Part shown: piece after piece, positions 8,557 through 17,974 of the stretch
How positions within the stretch are numbered: position 1 is the first letter of the stretch
Layout of the letters: every line of letters starts with the position of its first letter
Assembly: GCA_007693385.1 (NCBI GenBank)
Contig: REDR01000123.1
Coordinates: forward strand, 186,001-250,000
DNA length: 64,000 nucleotides
Origin: Anaerolineaceae bacterium
Lineage (GTDB): Bacteria; Chloroflexota; Anaerolineae; Aggregatilineales; Phototrophicaceae
Reading direction: 5' to 3'
Notes under the pieces: model-generated
Databases searched by the model: none
Seen by the model: the letters and a program-made list of their open reading frames with translations, nothing else
Told to the model about the DNA's origin: nothing
Made by a program: the position numbers and the translations under genes

Positions 8557-10668
8557 ATGCATTCGCGCATTGATAACGAACCGACACATTCTTACGCCGG
8601 TTATCCGCTACGTATCGGCCAACCGTTGCCTTATGGGGCGACGCTGACCAATAACGGCGTAAATTTCTCCATATTTTCACGCCACGCCGATGCTTGCGCG
8701 TTAGTTTTGTATCATGTCGGTGAGGCTCAACCGCTAGTTGAAATCCCGTTCCCCGATGAATTCCGTATTGGTAACGTCTTCACGATGCAGATATTCGGCC
8801 TCGACTACGAGCGTATCGAATACGGATTCCGCTTCGATGGCCCCTATAAACCGCGTCAAGGTCTGCGGTTTGACCACACAAAAGTTCTGTTAGACCCCTA
8901 TGCTAAGTTGATTAGTGGCCGCGATGTGTGGGGAGAGCCGCCACAAGGTTATGACGATTATCCGCATCGCGCCCGCATCGTACCAACCGACTATGATTGG
9001 CGCACAGATCGTCCGCCGCATATTCCCATCGAAGACCTTGTGATCTATGAGATGCACGTCCGCGGCTTCACACAACACCCATCATCCGACACCCGCTATC
9101 CGGGGTCATTCGCCGCCATCCGCGAGAAAATCCCGTATTTCAAAGAACTAGGCATCAATTGCATTGAATTGATGCCGATATTCGAGTTTGACGAATTTGA
9201 ATATTCGGGGCGCTCTAATCCGATCACCGATGAGCCGCTTAAAAATTATTGGGGCTATAGCTCCGTCGGCTTCTTCGCGCCGAAGGCTGGTTTCGCGGCA
9301 ACCGGCGGGCTAGGGATGCAGAGCGACGAGCTAAAGGCGCTGGTGGGCGACCTGCACCGTAACGGCATGGAAATCATCCTGGATGTGGTGTTCAATCACA
9401 CCGCCGAAGGTAACGAGAACGGGAGGACAATCTCGTTTCGCGGCATTGACAACAAGACGTATTATATGCTGACCCCTGATGGCTATTACCTCAATTTTAG
9501 CGGGACGGGCAACACCATGAATTGCAATAATCCGATTGTGCGGGGCATGGTGCTGGATTGCCTGCGGCATTGGGTGGCGGAATATCATATCGACGGTTTT
9601 CGCTTCGATCTCGCATCCATTCTAGGACGCGATCAGAACGGTCATCCGTTGGCTAACCCGCCGCTAATCGAGTTGCTAGCTTATGATCCGGTTCTGGCGA
9701 ATGTCAAGTTAATCGCCGAAGCATGGGACGCGGGCGGACTGTATCAAGTGGGTAGCTTTCCCGATTACGGGCGCTGGGCAGAGTGGAATGGCCGTTACCG
9801 TGACACCATCCGTCAATGGTTGAAAGGTACGCGGGGCATCGTCTGGGATGTGGCACAATGTCTACAGGGTTCGCCGGATTTGTACGCGGGGCGCGGCGCT
9901 TCGGCTTCGATAAACTTCATCACCGCGCATGACGGCTTCACCTTGCGCGACCTGTTCACGTATGACCATAAGCATAATTACGCCAACGGTGAAGACAACC
10001 GCGACGGCACGGACGCCAATTATAGCTGGAATTGCGGCATCGAAGGTCACACGAATGATCCTATCGTCAATGATCTACGGCGGCGGCTCATCAAGAATGC
10101 TATCGCGTTGCTGATGGTCAGCCGTGGCGTGCCGATGATCCTCATGGGCGATGAGATGGGGCGCACGCAGAACGGCAACAATAACACCTATTGCCACGAC
10201 ACCGAATGGAATTGGCTAAACTGGGATTTATTGCAGGAAAACCCCGATATATTCAACTTCTTCAAACAATGTATCGCTTTCCGGCACGCGCATCCGGTAT
10301 TACGTAGCAAAGACCACTTCCTGAACCGTGACGCGGTGGGCAGTGGGTACGCTGATATTACATGGCATGGCACAAGTGCATGGCAGGCCGAATGGGACGA
10401 CCATATCCTGACGTTGGCCTTCATGCTTGATGGCAGTCATGCGCGTGATGGCTCGGACGATATGATCTATGTCGGCATGAATATGCACTGGACGCCACAC
10501 CGCTTTGACCTGCCAGATTTGCCCCGTGACCGGTACTGGCATGTATTCGCCAATACCAGTCCGGATATACAGGTAGAAATCGTGACGCCCGGCGAAGAAC
10601 CGCGCATCATCAACAAAGATCACATCTGGATCGGCGCACGCTCAGTCATCATCCTCGTCGGACGTTGA
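8557..10668 (+). CDS. glgX: Glycogen debranching enzyme GlgX (GH13 isoamylase type)
   Basis: A 703-residue GH13 enzyme that hydrolyses alpha-1,6 branches of glycogen or limit dextrin in the cytoplasm. An N-terminal CBM48/E-set domain (about 20-150, GQPLPYGATLTNNGVNFSIFS) precedes the catalytic barrel. Visible residues are nucleophile Asp351 (DGFRFDLAS), acid/base Glu388 (LIAEAWDAGG) and transition-state Asp459 (FITAHDGFTLRD). Length and order match GlgX (TreX-like). It starts one base after the STAS stop. Its stop codon directly abuts the stop of the convergent gpmI gene. Confidence 0.93.
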   Translation: MHSRIDNEPTHSYAGYPLRIGQPLPYGATLTNNGVNFSIFSRHADACALVLYHVGEAQPLVEIPFPDEFRIGNVFTMQIFGLDYERIEYGFRFDGPYKPRQGLRFDHTKVLLDPYAKLISGRDVWGEPPQGYDDYPHRARIVPTDYDWRTDRPPHIPIEDLVIYEMHVRGFTQHPSSDTRYPGSFAAIREKIPYFKELGINCIELMPIFEFDEFEYSGRSNPITDEPLKNYWGYSSVGFFAPKAGFAATGGLGMQSDELKALVGDLHRNGMEIILDVVFNHTAEGNENGRTISFRGIDNKTYYMLTPDGYYLNFSGTGNTMNCNNPIVRGMVLDCLRHWVAEYHIDGFRFDLASILGRDQNGHPLANPPLIELLAYDPVLANVKLIAEAWDAGGLYQVGSFPDYGRWAEWNGRYRDTIRQWLKGTRGIVWDVAQCLQGSPDLYAGRGASASINFITAHDGFTLRDLFTYDHKHNYANGEDNRDGTDANYSWNCGIEGHTNDPIVNDLRRRLIKNAIALLMVSRGVPMILMGDEMGRTQNGNNNTYCHDTEWNWLNWDLLQENPDIFNFFKQCIAFRHAHPVLRSKDHFLNRDAVGSGYADITWHGTSAWQAEWDDHILTLAFMLDGSHARDGSDDMIYVGMNMHWTPHRFDLPDLPRDRYWHVFANTSPDIQVEIVTPGEEPRIINKDHIWIGARSVIILVGR

Positions 10669-12207
10669 TTAAGCGCCGGTATGGTCAATGAGGCTCTGGC
10701 CGGTCATCTCTTCCGGTTGCGCTAAGCCCAGAAGCTCTAGCACCGTTGGCGCGATGTCGGCCAACTTGCCGCGTGTGACCAACCCGTAATAATCATCAGC
10801 GACGATGAACAGATTGACCGGGCCGACGGTATGATAGGTGTGCGACTCGCCAGTGATTTCGTTAATCATGCGCTCGCAGTTACCATGATCGGCGGTGACG
10901 ATGGCGACGCCGCCTTTCGCCAGCACACCATCCACCAGCCTGCCAACGCATTCATCAACCGTCTCCACCGCTTTGATCGCCGCTGACAACACGCCGGTAT
11001 GCCCGACCATATCAGGATTAGCGAAGTTAATCAGGATGAAGTCGTCGTCGGCTTCTTCCATGCGCTTGAGCGTACTTTCCGTCAATTCGTGGGCGCTCAT
11101 TTCCGGTTGGAGGTCATAAGTTGCCACCGGCGGCGATGGTGTGATATTACGGTCTTCGCCCGGAAATGGTTCTTCGCGGCGGCCATTGAAGAAGAATGTC
11201 ACATGCGGGTATTTTTCAGTCTCGGCACAGTGATATTGCTTCATCCCCGCATCGCTGATGACTTCGGCTAGCGTATTCTTCAGATAATCCGGCGGGAACA
11301 ACACATCAACTGGAAGTCCCTCGATGTACTGTGTGGCGGTGATGATGTGCAGATCGGGCACAAAGTCGATGAGATTCGCGCCCTCAAAATTTTCTAGCGC
11401 AAATGCTTGCGTCAATTGCCGCATCCGGTCAGCGCGGAAGTTGTAGCAGATTACCACGTCTCCGCTTTGAATCTTCAGGCTGTCATCATCGCCGACGATG
11501 GTCGGCTCGATGAACTCATCGGTGACGCCGCGTTCGTAGCTCTGTGCGATGGCTTGCTGGGCGCTCTCCGCTTTGAAGTCAGACTCGCGCTTGACCATCG
11601 CATTGAAGGCGCGTGCGGTACGCTCCCAACGCTTATCACGATCCATCGCATAATAGCGCCCGCTAACGGTGGCGATGCGCCCGTTGCCGGTCTCGTCCAT
11701 TTTGGCTTGCAGGTCTTTGAGGAATTCCGCACCGCTTCGCGTGGCGGTATCGCGCCCGTCGGTGATGACGTGGATCACCGGATTCAGGCCATTATCTTTG
11801 CTGATGTCCATAAAAGCGTGTAGATGATCTTGATGGCTATGCACGCCGCCCGGCCCGAGCAAACCGATTAAGTGAACGTTTTTGCCGTTGGCGGCGGCCT
11901 GTTCTAGCGCGGATTTTAATTTTGCATCGCTTTGCAATTCGCCTTCTTGAATCGCGACGGTAATCTGCATGATATCTTGATAAACGACACGTCCCGCGCC
12001 GAGATTCAGGTGGCCGACTTCGGAGTTTCCCATCTGGCCGGGCGTCAGGCCGACATGCTCGCCGAACGTGTCGATAATTGCTTTCTCTCTGGTCTTGAGC
12101 CAGCGATCATAGTTGGGGGTGTTCGCCATCTGCACGGCGTTGCCGTGTTCCATATCGCGGATTCCCCACCCATCAAGTATGACCAGCATCACAGGCTTTT
12201 TCGCCAT
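10669..12207 (-). CDS. gpmI: 2,3-bisphosphoglycerate-independent phosphoglycerate mutase
   Basis: Interconverts 3- and 2-phosphoglycerate in glycolysis using two Mn ions. The protein has 512 residues, the family's usual length, when started at the ATG at 12207, which has a strong AAGGGAG ribosome site. The longer frame upstream lacks one. Visible metal and catalytic residues are Asp12 in LDGWGIRD, phosphorylated Ser62 in MGNSEVGHLNLGAGR, ITDGRDT, NFANPDMVGHTG and VTADHGNCE. The gene converges on glgX with no intervening base. Placement next to glycogen breakdown is metabolically sensible, but they are on opposite strands. Confidence 0.95.
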   Translation of the reverse strand: MAKKPVMLVILDGWGIRDMEHGNAVQMANTPNYDRWLKTREKAIIDTFGEHVGLTPGQMGNSEVGHLNLGAGRVVYQDIMQITVAIQEGELQSDAKLKSALEQAAANGKNVHLIGLLGPGGVHSHQDHLHAFMDISKDNGLNPVIHVITDGRDTATRSGAEFLKDLQAKMDETGNGRIATVSGRYYAMDRDKRWERTARAFNAMVKRESDFKAESAQQAIAQSYERGVTDEFIEPTIVGDDDSLKIQSGDVVICYNFRADRMRQLTQAFALENFEGANLIDFVPDLHIITATQYIEGLPVDVLFPPDYLKNTLAEVISDAGMKQYHCAETEKYPHVTFFFNGRREEPFPGEDRNITPSPPVATYDLQPEMSAHELTESTLKRMEEADDDFILINFANPDMVGHTGVLSAAIKAVETVDECVGRLVDGVLAKGGVAIVTADHGNCERMINEITGESHTYHTVGPVNLFIVADDYYGLVTRGKLADIAPTVLELLGLAQPEEMTGQSLIDHTGA

Positions 12208-12275
12208 AAAACGCTCCCTTAGTAGTGAATGAATAGATGCTTTATTTGTAGCACACTCCGGCCTATACTTCCACA

Positions 12276-12304
12276 TTGACCGCCCGCCGGTTGTCGACCA
12301 TACT
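12276..12304 (+). promoter_or_regulatory. Promoter candidate for the acetoacetate-decarboxylase-like gene
   Basis: TTGACC (12276-12281), a 17-bp spacer and CATACT (12299-12304) lie 41 bp before the ATG at 12345. The -35 matches five of six consensus bases and the -10 four of six. Confidence 0.35.
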
Positions 12305-12344
12305 CGGTCTATTAGTCCGGCGGATAGCCCTTAAAGGAACGAAT

Positions 12345-13007
12345 ATGAGCTTAACGGATGTCGCCACACGTCCCGCCCCGTGGGAATTGACCGGAAGCGG
12401 CTATATTTTCGTGTTTCGCTTCAATCGTGATTTTGTCATGGGGCAGGGCTTTGTGCCGGATGAACTCAAAGGGGCGTATCGCGGCGGACTAGGCACGGTG
12501 ATGCTGGTCGATTATCACACATCACCCGTCGGCGCGTACCGCGAGATGTTATTCGTGCCCGGACTTTTTGAACAATGCGGTCAGACGCGCTACACGATCA
12601 CCAAGATTTATGTTTCGACGATTGATAGTGTCATCAACGGGCAGGAAAATTGGGGCATCCCCAAAGAATTGGCCGATTTTCAGGTCGAATCGCTGAGCGA
12701 AAAAGTCGAGCGCTTCCGCATGAGCTTAGATGGGCATGTGGTGGCCGATCTGGTGTTGGAGTCTGTGTCGCCGCGTTTGCCGGTCAATACACGATTTTTG
12801 CCGGTGCGTCCGGCGCTAATCCAACAACACGCCCGCCGCCATCTGCTGACCGCACCCTTAGCGCGTGGCCGCGTCGGGCTAGCGAGCATTCACAGCGCCT
12901 ATGTTGACGCGCAATATTTCCCTGATTTCGGCCATAAGCGCCCGTTATTGGCGGTGCGTGCCGCCGATTTCAAGATGACGTTCCCGGTTCCAGAAGTTCT
13001 CGATTAA
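12345..13007 (+). CDS. Acetoacetate decarboxylase family protein
   Basis: A 220-residue protein of the ADC fold. The start is the ATG at 12345, preceded by AAAGGAA. The motif NWGIPKELADFQVE corresponds to the family's active-site segment. ADC proper has two adjacent lysines there, one forming the Schiff base and its neighbour lowering the pKa. Here the second position is Glu, so decarboxylation of acetoacetate is not assured; ADC-like proteins can catalyse other Schiff-base chemistry. The stop overlaps that of the convergent thrC by 4 bp. Confidence 0.7.
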   Translation: MSLTDVATRPAPWELTGSGYIFVFRFNRDFVMGQGFVPDELKGAYRGGLGTVMLVDYHTSPVGAYREMLFVPGLFEQCGQTRYTITKIYVSTIDSVINGQENWGIPKELADFQVESLSEKVERFRMSLDGHVVADLVLESVSPRLPVNTRFLPVRPALIQQHARRHLLTAPLARGRVGLASIHSAYVDAQYFPDFGHKRPLLAVRAADFKMTFPVPEVLD

Positions 13008-14308
13008 TCGGCGTATTCAGCAGAACGGGCGCGATTCAATATGTCGATGATCTGCGCCGCATCACCTTCCGCTTGATGCAAACGATTAGGGTACTGTGCA
13101 CGGATGTTGTTGAGCGAGTCGGTGTGATAACTGATAGTGGCGTCAGGGTCTTTGAGCAGATGACCGGTCAGCACGCCGACCACGCTATCACCACGCCCGA
13201 TGACGCCCTCAGCTACGAGCTTTTTAACACCAGCAAGCGAGCAAGCCGACGCCGGTTCACAACCGATACCGCGTCCGTCGATCTGCGCTTTGGCGTCCAT
13301 GATCTGCTGATCGGTCACTTCGGCGACGACGCCATTTGTCCAGCGCAAAGTCCGCACTGCCTTCTTGTAGTTGACCGGATTACCGATTTTGATGGCGCTG
13401 GCGATGGTCTGCGCTTTGATCGGCTGTAAGTCGTCAAAATCACGCTGGAAACTCTGATAAAGCGGATTAGCGCCCGCCGCCTGAATGATGGCGATGCGCG
13501 GCATTTTGTCGATGAGGCCGAGTTGATAAAATTCGTTTAGCCCCTTGCCAAACGCGGAGGAATTGCCCAGATTGCCGCCGGGCACCACGATCCAATCCGG
13601 CACTTGCCAGCGTAATTGCTGGATCGTCTCGAACATGATCGTTTTCTGCCCCTCCAAGCGGAACGGATTGACCGAATTCAACACATAAATGCCGGTTTCT
13701 TCCGCGACTTCGCGCACTAGCGCCAGATTACGGTCAAAATCAGCGTTGATCTGGACGCATGTCGCACCGTAAGCGATAGCCTGCGACAGCTTACCGAGCG
13801 CGATATTCTTATTCTCGAAGAAGATAATGCCCTGCAATCCGGCCTGCGTCGCGTAGGCCGCCAGCGATGCCGACGTGTTGCCGGTTGATGCACACGCGAC
13901 TCGCGTCATGCCAAGCAGACGCGCATGTGTGACGCCGCCCGTCATGCCACGATCTTTGAATGATCCGGTAGGGTTTTCGCCTTCATGTTTTAAGTAGAGC
14001 GTATCAACGCCACTCCACCTTGCCAACTCCGGCACATGATACAGGTTCGTGTTGCCCTCCGGCTTGCTGACGACCTGCTCATCGGGCACGGTGGGATGAA
14101 CCAGTTCTTTATAGCGCCACACGCCGCTGTTATACGGTGCTGACAAACTACCTAGCCGATCATCAAATAGCGCCCGGCTGACTGTCTTCTTCGCCGCATC
14201 CAGATCGTGTTGCACGTCCAGCAGACCGCCACAGGCGGCGCATGTGTACGTTACGGTGTCAATCGGATATGTTGTTGTGCAATCCATACATTGCAGTCTA
14301 CTGGTCAT
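13004..14308 (-). CDS. thrC: Threonine synthase
   Basis: PLP enzyme converting O-phosphohomoserine to threonine. It has 434 residues from the ATG at 14308, which has GGAAGG in front; the longer frame upstream adds no conserved sequence. The N-terminus has a zinc-ribbon-like set of Cys7, Cys10, Cys23 and Cys26, seen in one threonine synthase subtype. The PLP lysine is Lys118 in NPTGSFKDRG. The phosphate-binding glycine-rich loop is VPGGNLGNSSAFGKG. It diverges from homoserine kinase with 53 bp between starts, so the last two steps of threonine synthesis share a bidirectional promoter region. Confidence 0.93.
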   Translation of the reverse strand: MTSRLQCMDCTTTYPIDTVTYTCAACGGLLDVQHDLDAAKKTVSRALFDDRLGSLSAPYNSGVWRYKELVHPTVPDEQVVSKPEGNTNLYHVPELARWSGVDTLYLKHEGENPTGSFKDRGMTGGVTHARLLGMTRVACASTGNTSASLAAYATQAGLQGIIFFENKNIALGKLSQAIAYGATCVQINADFDRNLALVREVAEETGIYVLNSVNPFRLEGQKTIMFETIQQLRWQVPDWIVVPGGNLGNSSAFGKGLNEFYQLGLIDKMPRIAIIQAAGANPLYQSFQRDFDDLQPIKAQTIASAIKIGNPVNYKKAVRTLRWTNGVVAEVTDQQIMDAKAQIDGRGIGCEPASACSLAGVKKLVAEGVIGRGDSVVGVLTGHLLKDPDATISYHTDSLNNIRAQYPNRLHQAEGDAAQIIDILNRARSAEYAD

Positions 14309-14361
14309 TCGTGTAACCTTCCGCCATATGTTTTGAGGGCATGGGATTAAGGATAGCATTT

Positions 14362-15306
14362 TTGACGAAACTTGCCAGCGTAGAAGCCTATGCACCGGCT
14401 AGCATGGGCAATGTCGGCATCGGGTTTGACATCTTCGGAATGGCCTTTCAAGAACCCGGTGACACGGTGCGCGTCGAATATAGCGATGCGTCCGGCGTAG
14501 AAATTGTTGCGATTACCGGCGACGGAGGGCGGCTACCGCTTGCGCCGGATAAAAATACCGCTTCGGTGGCAGTAGCCCACTACCTGCGAATGATCGACTC
14601 GTTGCAGGGGGTACGCCTATGGGTCAACAAGGGGTTGCCTCTGGCAAGCGGGCTAGGCAGTAGTGCGGCGAGCGCGGTGGCGGGCGTCTTCGCGGTTAAT
14701 GCGCTGTTCGGTGAGCCATTAGAGCGCAAAGCGCTTCTGGCGGCGTGTCTGGAAGGGGAGGCGATTGTCAGCGGCTATCACGCTGATAACGTTGGCCCGA
14801 GCTTACTAGGAGGCATCACGCTAATCACCGGCACGGCCATCAGCGATATACGGCATTTGCCGGTGCCATCTGATCTTCATTGCGTTCTAGTGACGCCGCA
14901 TGTCGCAGTTGAGACGGCGGCGGCGCGGGCGGTATTGCCGCAAAACCTACCGCTTGACCATATTGTGCGGCAGACGGGGCAGGTTGCCCGTTTTGTCGAT
15001 GCGCTATACCGCGATGATCTGGCGGCGGTGGTAAGCGCGATGGAGGCAGACTTGATCGCTGAACCCGCCCGCGCTCATCTCATGCCGCATCTGGACGAAG
15101 CGCGGCGCATCGCTAAGCGTGCAGGGGCGCTCGGTCTGGTGATTAGCGGTGCGGGGCCGACGCTGTGTGCGCTATGTGGCGGGCGGGCGGAGGCTGACGC
15201 GACACGGCACGCGCTCGACGCGCTGTATCAAGAATCAGGCATCGGCGCGACATCACGGGTGACGTGTGTCGATAGGGAAGGCGCCCGGATCATCCGTAGT
15301 TTGTGA
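14362..15306 (+). CDS. thrB: Homoserine kinase (GHMP family)
   Basis: Phosphorylates homoserine to supply threonine synthase next door. GHMP motifs are visible: VEAYAPASMGNVGIGFD at the N-terminus, the ATP loop GLPLASGLGSSAASAVAG, and ISGAGPTLCAL near the C-terminus. I favour TTG at 14362 (314 residues) because TAAGGA at 14348-14353 is well placed. An in-frame ATG at 14341 would add seven residues, but its GAGG is only 2 bp away. The next gene, the aldehyde dehydrogenase, follows after 69 bp. Confidence 0.92.
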   Translation: MTKLASVEAYAPASMGNVGIGFDIFGMAFQEPGDTVRVEYSDASGVEIVAITGDGGRLPLAPDKNTASVAVAHYLRMIDSLQGVRLWVNKGLPLASGLGSSAASAVAGVFAVNALFGEPLERKALLAACLEGEAIVSGYHADNVGPSLLGGITLITGTAISDIRHLPVPSDLHCVLVTPHVAVETAAARAVLPQNLPLDHIVRQTGQVARFVDALYRDDLAAVVSAMEADLIAEPARAHLMPHLDEARRIAKRAGALGLVISGAGPTLCALCGGRAEADATRHALDALYQESGIGATSRVTCVDREGARIIRSL

Positions 15307-15375
15307 TGTATCGCCCCCGTCTGGTATAGTTGGGGTATGCTGTTTTACTGATATGAGATTGAGAGAAAATAGATT

Positions 15376-16851
15376 ATGTCAAAGACAACGCATCATTACA
15401 TCGGCGGCGAATGGCGTCCGTCGATCTCCGGCGGGACGTTCAAGAGCTACAATCCGGCGACGGAAGAATTGGTCGCAATCGCGGCGGAAGGCACGGCGGA
15501 AGATGTCTCTGCGGCAGTGAGCGCCGCAAAAGCCGCTTATAACGACTGGCGTCTTCTGCCTGCGCCGCGTCGTGGCGAGATTTTATATCGTGCGGCGGAG
15601 ATTCTGACCGAACGCAAAGAAGCGATCTCGCGCTTGATGACCAGCGAGATGGGCAAGGTGCTATCGGAAGCGCGTGGCGACGTGCAAGAAGCCATCGACA
15701 TGGCGTACTACATGGGCGGCGAAGGACGCCGGTTGATGGGCTATACCGCGCCGGTTGAGATGCCGAACAAATTCGGGATGGCGCTCCGCGATTCGGTTGG
15801 TCTGGTTGGTCTGGTGACGCCGTGGAATTTTCCCGTGGCTGTGCCCAGCTGGAAAATGCTCCCCGCGCTGGTCGCCGGTAACTGTGTGATCTGGAAGCCG
15901 GGCGAAGATGTACCGGCAACATCCGCCGCTTTCGTGGAAGTGTTCATCGAAGCCGGTATTCCGACAGGCGTGTTGAATCTGGTGACCGGCGCGGGCGTGA
16001 CGGGTGCGGCGCTGGTCAAGCATCCGGACGTGCGTGTGATTTCCTTCACCGGCTCAACGGATACCGGACTCGGCGTTTACACACAGGCCGCCGCACTCGG
16101 CAAAAAAGTAACACTTGAGATGGGCGGCAAGAACGCGATCATCGTGCTAGACGACGCGAACCTGAATCTAGCTGTCGATGCGATCAATTGGAGCGCGTTC
16201 GGTACTACCGGCCAGCGTTGCACCGCCACCAGCCGTTTGATTGTGCAGAAGGGCGTGAAGAAGCAGTTAGTCGAAGCGCTGGTCGAAAAAGCGAAGACGC
16301 TCAAATTGGGTTATGGTCTGGAAGATGGTGTCGAGGTCGGGCCGTTGGTCAACCAGAAAGCGATGGATAAGGTGTCCGGCTATATGGATGTCGCCAGAGA
16401 AGAAGGCGTGCGCGTGCTGATCGGTGGCGCACGGGCTGATCTGGGGAAAGGCTTCTTCTTCCAACCGACGCTATTTGATGGCGTGGAACATGGGATGCGT
16501 GTCGAACAGGAAGAAATCTTCGGCCCGGTGCTGTCTATCGTGGAAGTCGAGACAATGGAAGAAGCGGTGCATGTAAGCAACAACATCCGCTATGGTCTGT
16601 CCAGTAGCATTTTCACAGAGAACGTTAATCAGGCGTTCCGCGCTATCCGTGACCTGACAACCGGCATCGTTTATGTCAATCATGGCACGACGGGCGCGGA
16701 GATTCAGTTCCCGTTCGGCGGCACACGCGGCACTGGAAACGGGATGCGCGAAGCGGGGCAAGCGGCGTTGGATAGCTTTACCGAGTGGAAATCGGTGTAT
16801 GTGGACTATAGCGGACAACTACAACGGGCACAGATTGATAACCGTGAATAG
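15376..16851 (+). CDS. NAD(P)-dependent aldehyde dehydrogenase
   Basis: A 491-residue ALDH-superfamily enzyme. The catalytic pair is Glu248 (LEMGGKN) and Cys282 ([12 protein letters not shown]), spaced as in the family. [19 protein letters not shown] and SFTGSTDTG are the coenzyme-binding and loop motifs. The [15 protein letters not shown] ending is typical of semialdehyde-type members (alpha-ketoglutarate or aminoadipate semialdehyde dehydrogenases). The exact substrate is not determinable here. It follows thrB but has its own 69-bp leader, so co-transcription is uncertain. Confidence 0.88.
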   Translation: MSKTTHHYIGGEWRPSISGGTFKSYNPATEELVAIAAEGTAEDVSAAVSAAKAAYNDWRLLPAPRRGEILYRAAEILTERKEAISRLMTSEMGKVLSEARGDVQEAIDMAYYMGGEGRRLMGYTAPVEMPNKFGMALRDSVGLVGLVTPWNFPVAVPSWKMLPALVAGNCVIWKPGEDVPATSAAFVEVFIEAGIPTGVLNLVTGAGVTGAALVKHPDVRVISFTGSTDTGLGVYTQAAALGKKVTLEMGGKNAIIVLDDANLNLAVDAINWSAFGTTGQRCTATSRLIVQKGVKKQLVEALVEKAKTLKLGYGLEDGVEVGPLVNQKAMDKVSGYMDVAREEGVRVLIGGARADLGKGFFFQPTLFDGVEHGMRVEQEEIFGPVLSIVEVETMEEAVHVSNNIRYGLSSSIFTENVNQAFRAIRDLTTGIVYVNHGTTGAEIQFPFGGTRGTGNGMREAGQAALDSFTEWKSVYVDYSGQLQRAQIDNRE

Positions 16852-16895
16852 CCCAATAGGTCGAAATTTTTACCAAAATAGTGTATCCTTTGAGC

Positions 16896-17117
16896 ATGGG
16901 TAAAAATTCACAAACAACCCCGCTATATTGGGAGTCAACGTATGAGATTGTTCTGGCTTTAATGGAAGTGTACCCGCAGATTGATCTCGATAAAGTGGGG
17001 TTAGGTCAGTTGTGCGATTGGGTGGTGGCATTGCCGGGCTTTGCCGACGATCCGCGTCTCGCAAATGACCACATATTAACGGATATTTTACGGGAATGGT
17101 ATGAGGAGACCCATTAG
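16896..17117 (+). CDS. iscX: IscX-like Fe-S assembly accessory protein
   Basis: A 73-residue acidic protein. It aligns with IscX/YfhJ by pattern: LYWESTYEIVLALMEVYP, then L-x-x-W-V-x-x-L-x-x-F-x-D-D-P and N-x-x-I-L-x-x-I-L-x-x-W-x-E-E at the end. IscX binds the cysteine desulfurase IscS and iron and tunes Fe-S assembly. I start at the ATG at 16896; an in-frame GTG at 16881 has no ribosome site. It ends 3 bp before nuoB, so it is co-transcribed with the Fe-S subunits of complex I, a sensible context. There is no iscS in the window, but sufS (40106) could be its partner. Confidence 0.8.
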   Translation: MGKNSQTTPLYWESTYEIVLALMEVYPQIDLDKVGLGQLCDWVVALPGFADDPRLANDHILTDILREWYEETH

Positions 17118-17120
17118 AAG

Positions 17121-17945
17121 ATGGCAGACCTTAATCTGAACGAATTACATGATACGGAATTCCCGTTGCCGGAGCAGATGCACGGTAACGTCGCAATTAC
17201 CAGTTTGAGCAAGTTGTATAATTGGAGCCGCCGCAGTTCGATGTGGCCGCTGTTGTTTGGTCTGGCTTGCTGTGCGATTGAGATGATCGGCACGGCGGCC
17301 TCGCGCTTCGACTTCTCGCGTTTTGGTATGGAAGTGATGCGGGCGACGCCGCGCCAGTCCGATCTGATGATCGTATCGGGAACGGTGACGAAGAAAATGG
17401 TCGTGCCGATTGTGCGCCTATATAACCAGATGCCAGAGCCTAAATACGTGATGGCGATGGGCGCGTGCGCCAGTGGCGGCGGCCCATTCAAAGAGGGTTA
17501 CAACGTCGTTTCCGGTATCGACAAATATCTGCCGGTTGACGTTTACGTGCCCGGATGCCCGCCGACTCCGCAGGCGCTCTTACACGGGCTGATTACGCTC
17601 CAGAAGAAAATCGACGGCCAATCGCTAGCGAATCTGGATGATGTGCCGTGGTATGGCGTCGGACCTTCCGAGCCGACCCCGATTCCGATTCTCGGCCCGG
17701 ACATCATCGACCCGCGCCAGATGGACACGATCCGGCGGCAGGCGGAACTAGCCGCACTCGGTCAGCCTATCGGTTTGCGGGCATTACCTGATGTGCCGGT
17801 GTATAAACCGAAACCCAAGAAAGCGGTAGCGGCGGCGGCAGTTGTCGAAGAAGTGGTCGTCGATGAAGAAGATGCCGCCCGCGTGATGGAGCTACGTCAG
17901 GCGGCGCTCGCCCGCAAACGTGCCTACGACGCCTCAAAATCATAA
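17121..17945 (+). CDS. nuoB: NADH-quinone oxidoreductase subunit B
   Basis: Complex I Q-module subunit carrying the terminal cluster N2. Cluster ligands are Cys50 and Cys51 (GLACCAIEM), Cys116 (MGACASGGG) and Cys146 (VPGCPPTPQ). The conserved core ends by about residue 185. The remaining ~90 residues (to 274) are an added tail with a Lys/Pro/Ala/Val-Glu-rich linker and a charged C-terminal helix, longer than in common NuoB. It lies 3 bp after iscX and 29 bp before nuoCD. Membrane-associated on the cytoplasmic side. Confidence 0.95.
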   Translation: MADLNLNELHDTEFPLPEQMHGNVAITSLSKLYNWSRRSSMWPLLFGLACCAIEMIGTAASRFDFSRFGMEVMRATPRQSDLMIVSGTVTKKMVVPIVRLYNQMPEPKYVMAMGACASGGGPFKEGYNVVSGIDKYLPVDVYVPGCPPTPQALLHGLITLQKKIDGQSLANLDDVPWYGVGPSEPTPIPILGPDIIDPRQMDTIRRQAELAALGQPIGLRALPDVPVYKPKPKKAVAAAAVVEEVVVDEEDAARVMELRQAALARKRAYDASKS

Positions 17946-17974
17946 GCATGAGATCAAGACAGGATTTTTGACGT

